From positions 1,741,001-1,805,000 of the forward strand of contig JAFLBK010000001.1 in the NCBI GenBank assembly GCA_017303335.1: a DNA stretch of 64,000 bases. The letters are read 5' to 3'. Shown in pieces: positions 51,441 through 60,965 of this stretch (position 1 is the stretch's first letter; the number at the start of each line of letters is the position of its first letter). A program made the translations under genes and the position numbers. The notes under the pieces were generated by a model, which was not told the DNA's origin, ran no database searches, and worked only from the letters and a program-made list of their open reading frames with translations. The stretch is from Chitinophagales bacterium (lineage in GTDB: Bacteria; Bacteroidota; Bacteroidia; Chitinophagales; Chitinophagaceae).

Positions 51441-51474
51441 AAAAAGTCCCCCGGAATATTCCGGGGGACTTTTT
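51441..51474 (-). terminator. Terminator of the 1726-residue T9SS protein gene
   Basis: A perfect palindrome: AAAAAGTCCCCCGG (51441-51454) mirrors CCGGGGGACTTTTT (51461-51474) around AATATT. Strongest hairpin in the window. The rest of the gap between rpsA and this gene (51235-51440) shows nothing I can assign. Confidence 0.92.
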
Positions 51475-51495
51475 TATGGAAAGTGTTTGTTCGGT

Positions 51496-54400
51496 TTATT
51501 GAACAATTACCCTACACATGGTGAGGCGGTTTCCGTTCATGTCGCCCACTTCAACCCAGTAAACTCCTTTACCGTGTTTACGCAGGTCAACATCCATTCT
51601 GTCGTACGGTCTGCCGATGGTGTAGAACTGGGTAAGAACCCTGTCGCCATTTGCATTGTACACAGTAACAGACCTAGGCAATACGTTGTTGCGAACGCTG
51701 TAGTACCTAACCTGGAACTGTCCGCTTGTCGGGTTCGGATAAATGAAGCACCTGCTGCTTGCAGAATCAAGTATTGCTACCTGGTTCGAAGTATTGGTGC
51801 AACCATTTACGTCGGTTACCCGCAGGCTGTATACACCCAGTGCGTCAACGTCTACATTCAGTATTCCGGTTGTAGCACCCGCTACGGCAGCGCCGTCGCG
51901 TAACCAGGTATAGGTTTGTGCTGCAGCAGGAGATACGGTAGATGTCAATGTAGTTCTCATACCAGGCATTAACCTTGTGTACGGCGCAGCGGCGATCACG
52001 ATCGTCGGCAGCGGGTTCACAGTGAGGGTAACCTGGAATGAAGTAACACTTGCGCAAGGAGCAGCGCCGGTTACAACACAGCGGTAGAAGTAACCGCTCA
52101 TGCTCACCGGAGGAGCTGTAATGGTAAGAGTAGCCGCAGTAGCACCGGCATATACACCACCGTTAGCAACGTTGGTCCATGTATTACCTGTGTTGGTGCT
52201 TACCTGCCACTGATAGCTGAACGGACCAGAGCCTGCTGCTACCACAGAGTAGGTAGCTACTTTATCGGTACATACAACCTGGTTAACCGGTTGTGTAGCG
52301 ATGCTGGTAGGCTGGTTAACGGTAACCGTTACAGTTCTCGGGGCAGAAGTACAACCCGGAGTCGGATACTTGAAGCGGATGCTCCATCCACCTGCGATCT
52401 GACCCTGATCGCCTGCAGCGTCATCCACCACCATCAGTCTCCAGGTACCATTCGCATTGTCGGTGCTTGGGAACAGTGACAGGGTTGGGTTTGCCTGGGC
52501 AAATACACCAGGACCCGGAGCAGGCCAGTTATCAGCACCCAGACCATCAGCGAAGTTGGTCGGGCGATACGTGCCTGTTGGGTTAGCAGCGCCTGTGTTC
52601 ATGGCAGCGCCGTTATCCTGGAATGTATAGGTAACGTTGGTTGGAGCGCCTGCACCACCTACGTCAGACATCAGGATTACGTTTACACCTGTTGGAGACT
52701 GGAGGAGTACATCCACGTCGTTGCTCCATGTATGGCTCAGGCCAGCGATTACAACATTCTCAACAACAGCACCGGAAGTCGGTAATCCGGTCACAACGAT
52801 CGGAGACGGATACAAACTACCATTACCTGATGAAGGTATGGTGATCGGTGCAGGGTTAGAGAATGTCTGGAATGCGTCGAAACCTACGCTCTGAACAGTT
52901 ACCTGGTATGGATAAACACCACTTGGTGTCGGACGAGCCCAAACGCAGTTAGCTGTATCGCCTGCTACATAAGGAATGGTAGCGGCAGCGTCCCTGAACA
53001 GTCCGGCAGCTGGTGACCAAACACCAGAAGCTGGAGGTCCGTACAGGTAATCGAACGCGATAGACCATGATGTAATGGTACCGGCATCACCTGCGAACGC
53101 ATCGTAAGCAGCCAATGTCCAAGGACCATTTGGTGTAGAGTACAGGTTAGCCCAGTTGTTGGTTGTAGGCAGGAAGCCTGTAGGACCAGCGGCCGGTGTA
53201 CCTGTTACAACACGGTCGGCCCTCCAGGTACCTGTGTAAGGACTGGTACCGGTACCGATGGCAGGAGCCGTATTGTCGGAAGTGAAGGTTGTATTGGTGA
53301 AACCGGTTGAAGGACCAGCACCCGTAGCACTCAGGAAGAAGCTGAGGTTGATGATCTGGTTGTTTGGCGCCCTCAGTACCATGGCAACGTCGCCTGCCCA
53401 GGTATGGCTCATGTTAACGGTCACCCTTGTATTGGTGATCTGAGCGGTAGAAGGCAATGGAACGTTGATGGTATGGTTACCACCGGCAGGAGTATTATCA
53501 GGTACTGCTACGCTGATCGCTCCTGAACTGTAAGAAGAAGTGAATGGTGAAGGTGCCAGTGAAGACGTAATGCAGAGTTGAACCGCATTCTGTCCAAGAC
53601 ACATCGCAACATTGGTTGGGTTAACAGCCGGAACCGGCGGTGTGTACACCACGTTCACGGTAGCTGTATTCGAACAACCGGTTGTTGTATTGGTTCCGTT
53701 CACGGTGTATACCGTGTTAACAGCAGGGGCTGCATATACAGTAGCCAGGTTGGTACCTGTGTATGCTGTAGTAGCCGTTGCGTTTGTATACAAACCTGTG
53801 TTCGGAGACCAGATGTATGTGTTGGCACCACTTGCTGTCAGGGCTGTACCGTTGATACCTGCAACGCCACCGCAAACCGGAGAAGCCGGAGAGATGGTAA
53901 CGTTCGGCAATGCATTCACAGTAAGGATTGCACCTACTGAGTTAGCAGCCGGAGGACAAGTACCGCTGATCACGCAACGATAACGGTAGCCGTTCATGGC
54001 AACAGTTGTCGGGTTGATGGTCAGGGTTGCAGTAGTTGCACCTGAATACGGAGCACCGTTGGCGATGTTGGTATAGGTACCACCACCGTTGGTGCTTACC
54101 TGCCATTGGTAGGTAATTCCCTGGCCGGTACCGCCTACTGTGAATGTAGCCTGGGCGCCTGCGCAAACAGTTGTGTTGCTGGGCTGGGTTACAACAGCGG
54201 GCAGTTGATATACCGTGATGGTAACAGCTGCTGATGTATTACATCCGTTCGGCGCTGTACCAAGAACCGTATACGTACGGGTAGATGATGGCGAAGCGGC
54301 AACCGGGTTGGATGTAGTAGAGCTCAGGCCGGCAGCCGGAGTCCACAGGAACGTCCAGCCTGCTGGAGGACCGGCAGGAACTGAATAGTTCAGGGTCAAA

Positions 54401-56676
54401 GACCAGCTGGTAATGGTACCCACATCACCACCTGCGTTGTCGCGGGCAGCGAATGTCCAGTTACCATTCAGGGCCGTTGTATTATACAGCGGAGCAAACG
54501 TCGTTGCTGTTACGGTATAACCTGTTGGTGCGGGAGCTCCTAAGGCTCCATCCGGAGCATAGGTTCCGGTGAACGGAGCCGCAGCGGCAGACAGCAGGTT
54601 TGTTGATGTAGAGTTGATGGTTGTGTTGACGAAGTTGTCGCCGGAACCACCCCTTCTGTTCACCAGGTTCAGTACCTGGTTGTTTGGCGCACGCAGGAAC
54701 AAGCTAAGATCACTATCCCAGGTATGTGTGATATTGAAATTCACGCTTGCACCTGTACCCACAGCTGTGGCCGGGATACCAGCAATAGCGATGGTGTGCG
54801 AAGCGCCGGTAGCGCTTGCATCGGGAATTGCAACAGCGATAGCGCCTGAACTTTGGGTAACTGAACCCAGTGTTGGAGGACCTAAAACAGTCAGCAATTT
54901 CGGATCACCGGCGCAAAGCGGGCCAGTGGGGTTTTCAGTGATGGTCAGGCCATTCACGGTGGTTGGTAATACCGTGATGGTTGGTGTACCACTGTTGCCT
55001 GTACCAACGCAGCAAGGATTACTTGCGCTGGTTACAGAAACCAGGCTATACGTAGTATTTGCCGTTGGAGTAACAGGGATGTAGTTACCACTGGTGTAGT
55101 TGTTTACGTTGAAGTTACCGCCTGGGTTCGCGTTGATCACCAGGTTGTAAGTGTCTCCAGGAATACCGCCCTGGATGTCAACGATCAGGTTAGCGGTAGA
55201 ACCGGTACATGTTGTGGGTGGCGGGCCCGGGCTCAGGGTCCTGTACACAACATCATCGATACCGATGAAGTCGGAGTTGGCGCCTGAAGGACCACCATTT
55301 TCAACAAAATAACGGAATGCCAGACGACCAGCAACGCCAGCACCTGGTAAACCGGTAATGGGGATCTTGAATTGTGTCCAGCCGGTAGGATAACCGGTTG
55401 CCGTATACGTCGGGTTGATATCCAGGAGTTGGGTAGAGTAGTCGCCAACGCTTGTAGCGGTAGCGCCTACGTTAACACCCTGGTTGGTGGTATTCATCCA
55501 TACCTGCAGCCTGTCTGGGAATGTACCGGTAGTAGTGCGGGTATAGAATGAAAGGGTATCGCCGTTTTTCAGCGTGGTAGCCGGCATGAAGAGCCAGTTG
55601 CTGATGGTAGCGAGACCAGAACCGTTGTTGAAGTTGGCAGCGATGTACGAAGTAGCGGCACCACTGTTAGCGGCGAAAACGCCCGCGTTACCCTGGAACC
55701 AGCCGGTAACACCGAGCGGGCTACTGAGGTTTTGCGAAGCCCAGCCTGCAGGCAGCGGAGCAGCAACATCAAATCCCTGGTTGAAAACTGTTGTCGGAAC
55801 CGGAGGCAGTAAAGCTTGGCTCAGCACAGAAGGTCCGATAGGAATACAAGCCGGAGGCGGTGTACAGGTCAGACCAGTAACAGTCAGGGTGTAGTCGCTG
55901 GCAGTACCGGAAGCGGCTGTGTTGGGGTTTGCTGAAAATACAGCGAACACAACAGTAGCATTGGCAGCCAGGTTGAAACTGAAGGTCAGACCAGCTGGAG
56001 GAGCAGGAGTACCTGTACTCACGTAAGGGTCTGCGATGTAGTTGGTTGCCAGGTTTGCCGGGTTGAATGTACCCAGCCATGCTCCCGCCTGGATGTTGGC
56101 ATTCGTTACGTCGTTGGTCGTAAGAGTAACGGTAACGCACTGCGAAGCGCAGGTCAGGTTCTGCATGGTGTACGTGTCATAGAAATACTGACCGGCAGAG
56201 AACGTACCCGGGAAAGGCTGCGGTACGGCGCAGGTACCGCCAGGGGTACCGGGCCTGAACAGCCTTGCAGGCATTGAGTTATCACCGGCAAGCAGGGCTC
56301 CGGTGAAGGTACAAACAGCCGATGTGCTGTTTTCGATCTGAGGTCCCTGGAAGCTTTGGCTCTGCGGAGCTTTTGCCATAGCCGCCAGTTTCTCGGCGAA
56401 TTGTTTGTTCAGAACAGGGTTATCGCTGGGCATGGCTGCATCCGTAGCGACACCTGAAACGGTGCTCCGGTTTGGCATTGCAGCCCTGACCTGTTCTTTG
56501 GTCATACCCGGAGTGAACGTGACAGCAGAATTTTGTATACGCTTCCCATCTTTCTTAGGCGGCGTTACAACATTCTGCGCACTCGTGACATAAAATGCGC
56601 TGGTCAGAACAAGGACCGGAAGGACCGTTTTGAGCAGCAACACTTTAAGGTCTCTTAAAGTAGTTTTTTTGTGCAT
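51496..56676 (-). CDS. Giant T9SS-secreted multidomain surface protein
   Basis: 1726 residues. Signal peptide to about residue 33; a 'choice-of-anchor J' jelly-roll domain at about 295-482 (GWFQGNAGVF, FIGIDDVVYR); three subtilisin-proprotein P/Homo B-like domains at about 600-765, 1040-1212 and 1265-1440, each with a HTW-DxxLxLxSP/APNN motif and a GTITSWSL-type end; Ig-like domains at about 828-922 and 1455-1555 (TYQWQVSTNGG, YRCVISGT); and a type A sorting domain at about 1644-1726 (FIYPNPTSGQFQV). No protease domain is present, so the P domains are probably structural or adhesive. Single gene, well expressed judging by its terminator. Confidence 0.9.
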   Translation of the reverse strand: MHKKTTLRDLKVLLLKTVLPVLVLTSAFYVTSAQNVVTPPKKDGKRIQNSAVTFTPGMTKEQVRAAMPNRSTVSGVATDAAMPSDNPVLNKQFAEKLAAMAKAPQSQSFQGPQIENSTSAVCTFTGALLAGDNSMPARLFRPGTPGGTCAVPQPFPGTFSAGQYFYDTYTMQNLTCASQCVTVTLTTNDVTNANIQAGAWLGTFNPANLATNYIADPYVSTGTPAPPAGLTFSFNLAANATVVFAVFSANPNTAASGTASDYTLTVTGLTCTPPPACIPIGPSVLSQALLPPVPTTVFNQGFDVAAPLPAGWASQNLSSPLGVTGWFQGNAGVFAANSGAATSYIAANFNNGSGLATISNWLFMPATTLKNGDTLSFYTRTTTGTFPDRLQVWMNTTNQGVNVGATATSVGDYSTQLLDINPTYTATGYPTGWTQFKIPITGLPGAGVAGRLAFRYFVENGGPSGANSDFIGIDDVVYRTLSPGPPPTTCTGSTANLIVDIQGGIPGDTYNLVINANPGGNFNVNNYTSGNYIPVTPTANTTYSLVSVTSASNPCCVGTGNSGTPTITVLPTTVNGLTITENPTGPLCAGDPKLLTVLGPPTLGSVTQSSGAIAVAIPDASATGASHTIAIAGIPATAVGTGASVNFNITHTWDSDLSLFLRAPNNQVLNLVNRRGGSGDNFVNTTINSTSTNLLSAAAAPFTGTYAPDGALGAPAPTGYTVTATTFAPLYNTTALNGNWTFAARDNAGGDVGTITSWSLTLNYSVPAGPPAGWTFLWTPAAGLSSTTSNPVAASPSSTRTYTVLGTAPNGCNTSAAVTITVYQLPAVVTQPSNTTVCAGAQATFTVGGTGQGITYQWQVSTNGGGTYTNIANGAPYSGATTATLTINPTTVAMNGYRYRCVISGTCPPAANSVGAILTVNALPNVTISPASPVCGGVAGINGTALTASGANTYIWSPNTGLYTNATATTAYTGTNLATVYAAPAVNTVYTVNGTNTTTGCSNTATVNVVYTPPVPAVNPTNVAMCLGQNAVQLCITSSLAPSPFTSSYSSGAISVAVPDNTPAGGNHTINVPLPSTAQITNTRVTVNMSHTWAGDVAMVLRAPNNQIINLSFFLSATGAGPSTGFTNTTFTSDNTAPAIGTGTSPYTGTWRADRVVTGTPAAGPTGFLPTTNNWANLYSTPNGPWTLAAYDAFAGDAGTITSWSIAFDYLYGPPASGVWSPAAGLFRDAAATIPYVAGDTANCVWARPTPSGVYPYQVTVQSVGFDAFQTFSNPAPITIPSSGNGSLYPSPIVVTGLPTSGAVVENVVIAGLSHTWSNDVDVLLQSPTGVNVILMSDVGGAGAPTNVTYTFQDNGAAMNTGAANPTGTYRPTNFADGLGADNWPAPGPGVFAQANPTLSLFPSTDNANGTWRLMVVDDAAGDQGQIAGGWSIRFKYPTPGCTSAPRTVTVTVNQPTSIATQPVNQVVCTDKVATYSVVAAGSGPFSYQWQVSTNTGNTWTNVANGGVYAGATAATLTITAPPVSMSGYFYRCVVTGAAPCASVTSFQVTLTVNPLPTIVIAAAPYTRLMPGMRTTLTSTVSPAAAQTYTWLRDGAAVAGATTGILNVDVDALGVYSLRVTDVNGCTNTSNQVAILDSASSRCFIYPNPTSGQFQVRYYSVRNNVLPRSVTVYNANGDRVLTQFYTIGRPYDRMDVDLRKHGKGVYWVEVGDMNGNRLTMCRVIVQ

Positions 56677-56980
56677 AATAAATGTTTTAGTTTGATGAAA
56701 TAACCAAATACAAATACCGGAAAGGAGATCCGGCTTTTGCAGTTAGTCAGAAAGATGTTTAAAGGTAACAACTTTAACGTTAAGTTAGGAAATTTTCGAC
56801 CTTTTTTTTTGGCCCCGAATTGCTGCCGGAGACGAGGCCTGCCGCACCCGGTGTGGATGCCCTTCAACCTATTGCCTTTCAATTGGTATGAAGTGATAAA
56901 TTCCGGGCTCAGGGCATTAAAAAACCCCCTGTAAAAAGGGGGTTAAATGTATTCATCAAACCGGTAATTTCTTACCTGAT
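56677..56980. other. Intergenic region upstream of the giant T9SS gene
   Basis: 304 bases. It holds the terminator of the small exported gene (56919-56944) and, at 56770-56786, an inverted repeat AACTT...AAGTT around TAACGTT that could be an operator. I do not see a clean TAnnTTTG box for the giant gene and no RNA gene. Confidence 0.45.
56919..56944 (-). terminator. Terminator of the small Ala/Lys-rich protein gene
   Basis: On the minus strand AACCCCCT pairs with AGGGGGTT and is followed by TTTT. Confidence 0.8.
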
Positions 56981-57268
56981 TCAGGATTTGCTTTTTGCTT
57001 TCTTAGCAGCGGGCTGAGCTGTCTTTTTTGCCTCGGCCTCCACTTTTGGAGCAGCGGCTTTATCGGAAGCTACTTTGTCGGCAGCCTGTGTTTGTTTGGC
57101 TTCTGCAGATTTGGCCGTTTCGCCGTCAGACGTGGTAAATGCGGGTTGAACCGATTGGGATTGTGCTTTTGCGGCTTCTTTCTTGGCCTTCAGCGCTTCG
57201 GAAGTTTGAGCAGAAGCAACAGTGCCAATGCCAAGCATTACGAATGAAACAAGTAATAATTTTTTCAT
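56981..57268 (-). CDS. Small Ala/Lys-rich exported protein
   Basis: 95 residues with a signal peptide (LLLVSFVMLGIGTVASAQ). The mature 75 residues are very rich in Ala, Lys, Glu and Gln (EALKAKKEAAKAQ, KAEAKQTQAADKVAS), low in hydrophobics, and probably disordered or a single helix. The C-terminal KKAKSKS is strongly basic. Its own promoter and terminator support a real gene. No family recognised. Confidence 0.75.
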   Translation of the reverse strand: MKKLLLVSFVMLGIGTVASAQTSEALKAKKEAAKAQSQSVQPAFTTSDGETAKSAEAKQTQAADKVASDKAAAPKVEAEAKKTAQPAAKKAKSKS

Positions 57269-57309
57269 TGTGTCTGTTTTTATTGATGGAATGATTCTTA
57301 TCCAGTTGC

Positions 57310-57317
57310 CAAATGTA
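57310..57317 (-). promoter_or_regulatory. -7 promoter box for the small Ala/Lys-rich gene
   Basis: Reads TACATTTG on the minus strand, 42 bases before the ATG at 57268. Confidence 0.55.
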
Positions 57318-57357
57318 TACTTTTCTGGCAGAAAAAAAACAGGCGATGGTATTTTTT

Positions 57358-58044
57358 TTATCCGCTGATATCCTGCTTTCCGGCAGGAACCAGTTCTTCC
57401 AGTACCGCCTCATCAAAATCCAGGAGCGATGAAAGTTTCTTGTCGGCGGCAGCCCAGGCGGCCCGTGAAAAAGAGGCGGGTTCGGGTACAATGATGCATT
57501 TCATGCCAGCCGATTTGGCGGCGATCATGCCATTGAAGGAATCTTCAAAACAGATGCATTGACGGGGATTCGAATCGAGCTTGCCGGCGCAATCCAGGTA
57601 TACCTGCGGATGGGGTTTTCCATAGGGCAATCCCTCGGCCGACGCGATGGCTTCGAGTTGGTGGCGGATACCCAGTTTATTGATCACCACGTCAATCAAG
57701 GCAGGGCCGGATGATGTGGCCAAACCGGTCCGGAATCCCCGGCTCCTGAAAAAATCCACGATGTACGTGGCGCCCGGCATGGGCTCGCCCTGCTTTTTTA
57801 CCAGTTCCACCACATGCTGTACAATGCGCTGTTCGGCTTCTGCCAGCGCTTCTCCGGGAAGCCCGAAATGCGTAAACCAGTATTGCAGGAATTCTTTTGT
57901 GCGCATGCCGGTTGTAAGGGCGTATTGCTGTTTGGTCAGCCGGATATGGTGTCCGTCGAAATAAGCTTCTGCAGCCTTTCCCCACAAGGGTTCCGAGTCG
58001 ATAAGCAGGCCATCCATGTCGAAGATCACGGTATTCAGTTCCAT
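57358..58044 (-). CDS. HAD-superfamily sugar phosphatase (beta-phosphoglucomutase-like)
   Basis: 228 residues. HAD motifs: I in IFDMDGLLIDSEP (Asp nucleophile and acid), II in GLATSSGPALID, III lysine near LPYGKPHPQVYL, and IV in CICFEDSFNGMIAAKSAGM. The helical cap after motif I places it with hexitol/2-deoxyglucose-6-phosphatases and beta-phosphoglucomutases. The exact substrate is not known. Divergent from the acyltransferase gene. Confidence 0.9.
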   Translation of the reverse strand: MELNTVIFDMDGLLIDSEPLWGKAAEAYFDGHHIRLTKQQYALTTGMRTKEFLQYWFTHFGLPGEALAEAEQRIVQHVVELVKKQGEPMPGATYIVDFFRSRGFRTGLATSSGPALIDVVINKLGIRHQLEAIASAEGLPYGKPHPQVYLDCAGKLDSNPRQCICFEDSFNGMIAAKSAGMKCIIVPEPASFSRAAWAAADKKLSSLLDFDEAVLEELVPAGKQDISG

Positions 58045-58162
58045 GCCTGCGAAGGTAAGCCGGTCTGTTTTTTTCGGGCCTGAAAAGTTAGGGAAACAAG
58101 TTCTACGGAGTGATCAATTCATACGGAGAATGTATAAATTGCACGAAACTAACCAGGGCGAA

Positions 58163-58936
58163 ATGAGTAATTTGCTGAGCAGGATCAAGCATTCTTCATT
58201 GGTAAAAAAGTTCGTGTACACGGCCGTCGGAATCTTCTCTTACCCGGGACTCAACATCATCAATAAACTACAGGTGAACGGCATGGATAAACTCCGTTCG
58301 CTCCCGAAAAAAAACGTATTGTTTGTGAGCAACCACCAGACCTATTTCGCGGAGGTCATCGCCATGCTCCATGTATTCAGCGCAGTGAGCTGGGGCCGGA
58401 AAAAGCGGATCGGTTTTCCCTTTTACCTGCTCTGGCCATATACCCGGGTACAATTTGTATCGGCGGAAGAAACGATGAAAAAGAATTTTCTCAGCAAGTT
58501 GTTTGCGCTTGCGGGATCTATAATGGTGAAGCGGGTATGGGTAACCGACAGCAAGGAAAGCCGCAAGGGACTCGATCCCAGTGATACACGTAAGATATCA
58601 AGAGCGCTGGATAAGAACTGGGTCATCACATTCCCGCAGGGAACCACTACGCCCTTCGTGCCGGGCCGCAAAGGAACAGCCTTCATCATCAAGCACCAGC
58701 GACCGGTCGTGATACCGGTTGTGGTGAATGGTTTCAGCACAGCTTTCGACAAGAAAGGGGTGAAGCTCATCAAAAAAGGAACGGGGCTTTCGATCACGTT
58801 CAAGGAGCCGATGCAGATCAATTACGAAGATTCCACCGAGCATATCCTGGAGCAGATCATGGATGCCATCGAACAGAGCGACCGCTTCCGGCCGGCTGAA
58901 AACAGGCGCCGGGAAACAAGAACGGGCCGGGCTTAA
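58163..58936 (+). CDS. 1-acyl-sn-glycerol-3-phosphate acyltransferase family protein
   Basis: 257 residues from the ATG at 58163 (MSNLLSRIKH); the ATG at 58130 is possible, while the frame back to 58016 overlaps the HAD gene. Acyltransferase-fold motifs: NHQTYFAEVIAM in place of NHxxxxD, and FPQGTTTPFVPGRKGTAF in place of FPEGTR. The Asp of HX4D is missing (Ala there, Glu one residue later), so activity may differ. Probably membrane-associated and acts in phospholipid or ornithine/glycine lipid synthesis. Its stop overlaps that of the thioesterase gene by 3 bases. Confidence 0.8.
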   Translation: MSNLLSRIKHSSLVKKFVYTAVGIFSYPGLNIINKLQVNGMDKLRSLPKKNVLFVSNHQTYFAEVIAMLHVFSAVSWGRKKRIGFPFYLLWPYTRVQFVSAEETMKKNFLSKLFALAGSIMVKRVWVTDSKESRKGLDPSDTRKISRALDKNWVITFPQGTTTPFVPGRKGTAFIIKHQRPVVIPVVVNGFSTAFDKKGVKLIKKGTGLSITFKEPMQINYEDSTEHILEQIMDAIEQSDRFRPAENRRRETRTGRA

Positions 58937-59448
58937 TCCTTTACGAATAAGGCTTTCAATTCCGTCGCTTCTTCGGGTTTCATCTTTCCGCCCAGGATCA
59001 GGCGCAATTGCCGCCGGCGCAACGCGCCATTATACAGTTTCTTTTCTTCTTCCGTTTCCGCGATCACCTGGTTCACTTTCCGCGGCTTGCCATTTGGGTC
59101 AAGCGCCACAAACGTATAATACGCTTCGTTGCTTTTGTATTTGTATTGCTGGATCGCGTCTTCGCCCCACACATTCAGGTGCACCTCCATGCTGCTGTTG
59201 AAACTGCGGGTGAGGCTCGCCTCGATGTGTACCACGTTGCCCAGTTTGATCGGGCTCTCGAAAGAAATATTATCGACAGAAGCGGTTACCACCGGGGCGC
59301 CGCAATGTTTCATCGCCGCCAGGGCCGCGGCAATATCCATCCAGTACATCAACCGGCCGCCCATCAGGTTTCCGAATGTATTGGTATCGTTGGGAAGAAC
59401 CAGTTCCGTCATCACCACGAGCGACTCTTTGACTTTCTTATCCATCAT
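58933..59448 (-). CDS. Acyl-CoA thioesterase (YciA/BFIT type hotdog)
   Basis: Hydrolyses acyl-CoA to free acid and CoA. 171 residues from the ATG at 59448; the longer frame to 59568 runs through the promoter box at 59461. Motifs VVMTELVLPNDTNTFGNLMGGRLMYWMD (catalytic Asn/Asp region of YciA) and ASVDNISFESPIKLGNVVHIEA are typical. The C-terminal 45 residues carry a basic helix (GALRRRQLRLI). Confidence 0.9.
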   Translation of the reverse strand: MMDKKVKESLVVMTELVLPNDTNTFGNLMGGRLMYWMDIAAALAAMKHCGAPVVTASVDNISFESPIKLGNVVHIEASLTRSFNSSMEVHLNVWGEDAIQQYKYKSNEAYYTFVALDPNGKPRKVNQVIAETEEEKKLYNGALRRRQLRLILGGKMKPEEATELKALFVKD

Positions 59449-59460
59449 TACTTTTTTTGA

Positions 59461-59468
59461 CAAAGATA
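59461..59468 (-). promoter_or_regulatory. -7 promoter box for the acyl-CoA thioesterase gene
   Basis: Reads TATCTTTG on the minus strand, 12 bases before the ATG at 59448; implies a leader of under 10 bases. Confidence 0.6.
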
Positions 59469-59632
59469 CAGGGATTCTTTGCTGCAACCCGAAGAAGCGG
59501 CAACGCAAGAAAGCGTACTGGCCGAACCGGTTACCACTCATCGATATCAGTAAAAAATATGACGGCAATTAGCAGTGAATATTTGGCGGTTCGTTCTTGT
59601 TTGGCGAATTTAGCCGGCAGAATTGCTATTAT

Positions 59633-60865
59633 ATGAAGAACGAACCAGCGCCCATTTCCTTTGATAATACAGAATACGCCTTCGCGGCCAAATCCGACAC
59701 GGAATTAAAAAAGGCACACTTTCTCTTTAACATGATGGGGAAACCCTGGTTGGTGAACGCGGGGATCCGCTTTACACCCCTTGCGATCAAATGGCATCTG
59801 CCGTTTACCAAAACGATCATCCGCGCTACTATTTTCCGGCAGTTCGTAGGTGGGGAAACACTCGATCAGACAGCCGCTGTAGCTGCAAAACTGGCGAAAT
59901 ACAATGTGCAGGTGATCCTTGATTACGGCGTGGAAGGCAAGGAAGGTGAAGCCAATTTTGATCATGCACGGGACGAATTCATCCGGGTGATCAATTACGC
60001 GGCCACGCAGGAAAACATTCCGTTCATGAGTGTGAAGGTAACAGGCTTCGCCCGCTTCGCCCTGCTCGAGAAACTGCACAGTGAAATGAATAAACTGGAA
60101 GGAAGCCTGATCAAACGATACCTGAAGGCGGTGAACAATCTTTCGGACGACGAACGCGACGAATGGCACCGGGTACGCCTGCGCACCCAGCGGGTATGCG
60201 AGGAAGGAAACAAACGAAACGTAGGCGTGCTCATCGACGCCGAAGAAACATGGATACAGGACCCGGTAGACGCACTCACCATCCTGATGATGGACATCTT
60301 CAACCGCGGGAAAGCCGTTGTTTATAATACGCTGCAACTGTACCGGCACGACCGCCTGAAATTCCTGCACGATTACCACGCGGCGGCGGTGGAGCGTGAT
60401 TTTATCCTCGGCGCCAAACTGGTTCGCGGAGCCTATATGGAAAAGGAACGGGAACGGGCGGCTGCGATGAATTATCCATCGCCCATACAGCCCGATAAAG
60501 AAGCCTGCGACAAGGATTACAACGCGGCGGTGGCCTATTGCGTGGAGCATCTCGACCGGATCGCGTTGATCGTGGCGTCGCACAACGAATACAGTAATTT
60601 ATATACCACGCAATTGCTCGATCAGAAAGGACTGCCGCACCATCACCCGCATGTGCATTTTTCGCAACTCTATGGCATGAGCGATAATATCACCTTCAAC
60701 CTGGCCCGGTCGGGTTGTTCGGTAAGTAAATACCTTCCCTTCGGCCCGATCAAGGACGTAATTCCTTACCTCATGCGCCGTGCACAGGAAAACAGTTCCG
60801 TTTCCGGGCAAACCGGGCGGGAACTGGGCCTAATCAAAAAAGAAATGAAACGCCGGGGGCACTAA
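59633..60865 (+). CDS. Proline dehydrogenase (monofunctional)
   Basis: FAD enzyme oxidising proline to pyrroline-5-carboxylate and passing electrons to quinone. 410 residues from the ATG at 59633 (MKNEPAPISF). TIM-barrel motifs: VQVILDYGVEGKEG, SVKVTGFARFALLEKL (catalytic Lys), VGVLIDAEETWIQDP, FILGAKLVRGAYMEKERERA (Arg/Tyr for proline carboxylate), ALIVASHNEYS and the FAD-tail motif LPFGPIKDVIPYLMRRAQEN. No P5C dehydrogenase gene nearby. Confidence 0.94.
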   Translation: MKNEPAPISFDNTEYAFAAKSDTELKKAHFLFNMMGKPWLVNAGIRFTPLAIKWHLPFTKTIIRATIFRQFVGGETLDQTAAVAAKLAKYNVQVILDYGVEGKEGEANFDHARDEFIRVINYAATQENIPFMSVKVTGFARFALLEKLHSEMNKLEGSLIKRYLKAVNNLSDDERDEWHRVRLRTQRVCEEGNKRNVGVLIDAEETWIQDPVDALTILMMDIFNRGKAVVYNTLQLYRHDRLKFLHDYHAAAVERDFILGAKLVRGAYMEKERERAAAMNYPSPIQPDKEACDKDYNAAVAYCVEHLDRIALIVASHNEYSNLYTTQLLDQKGLPHHHPHVHFSQLYGMSDNITFNLARSGCSVSKYLPFGPIKDVIPYLMRRAQENSSVSGQTGRELGLIKKEMKRRGH

Positions 60866-60965
60866 AAAAAAGCCCAATCACCGTTTTGTCTGCATTCAAC
60901 CGGGAGGTTGCACCGGCGTGCTTTGATTTGCCGGATGAACACTGTATCTTGTCAAGAAAAAAAAT

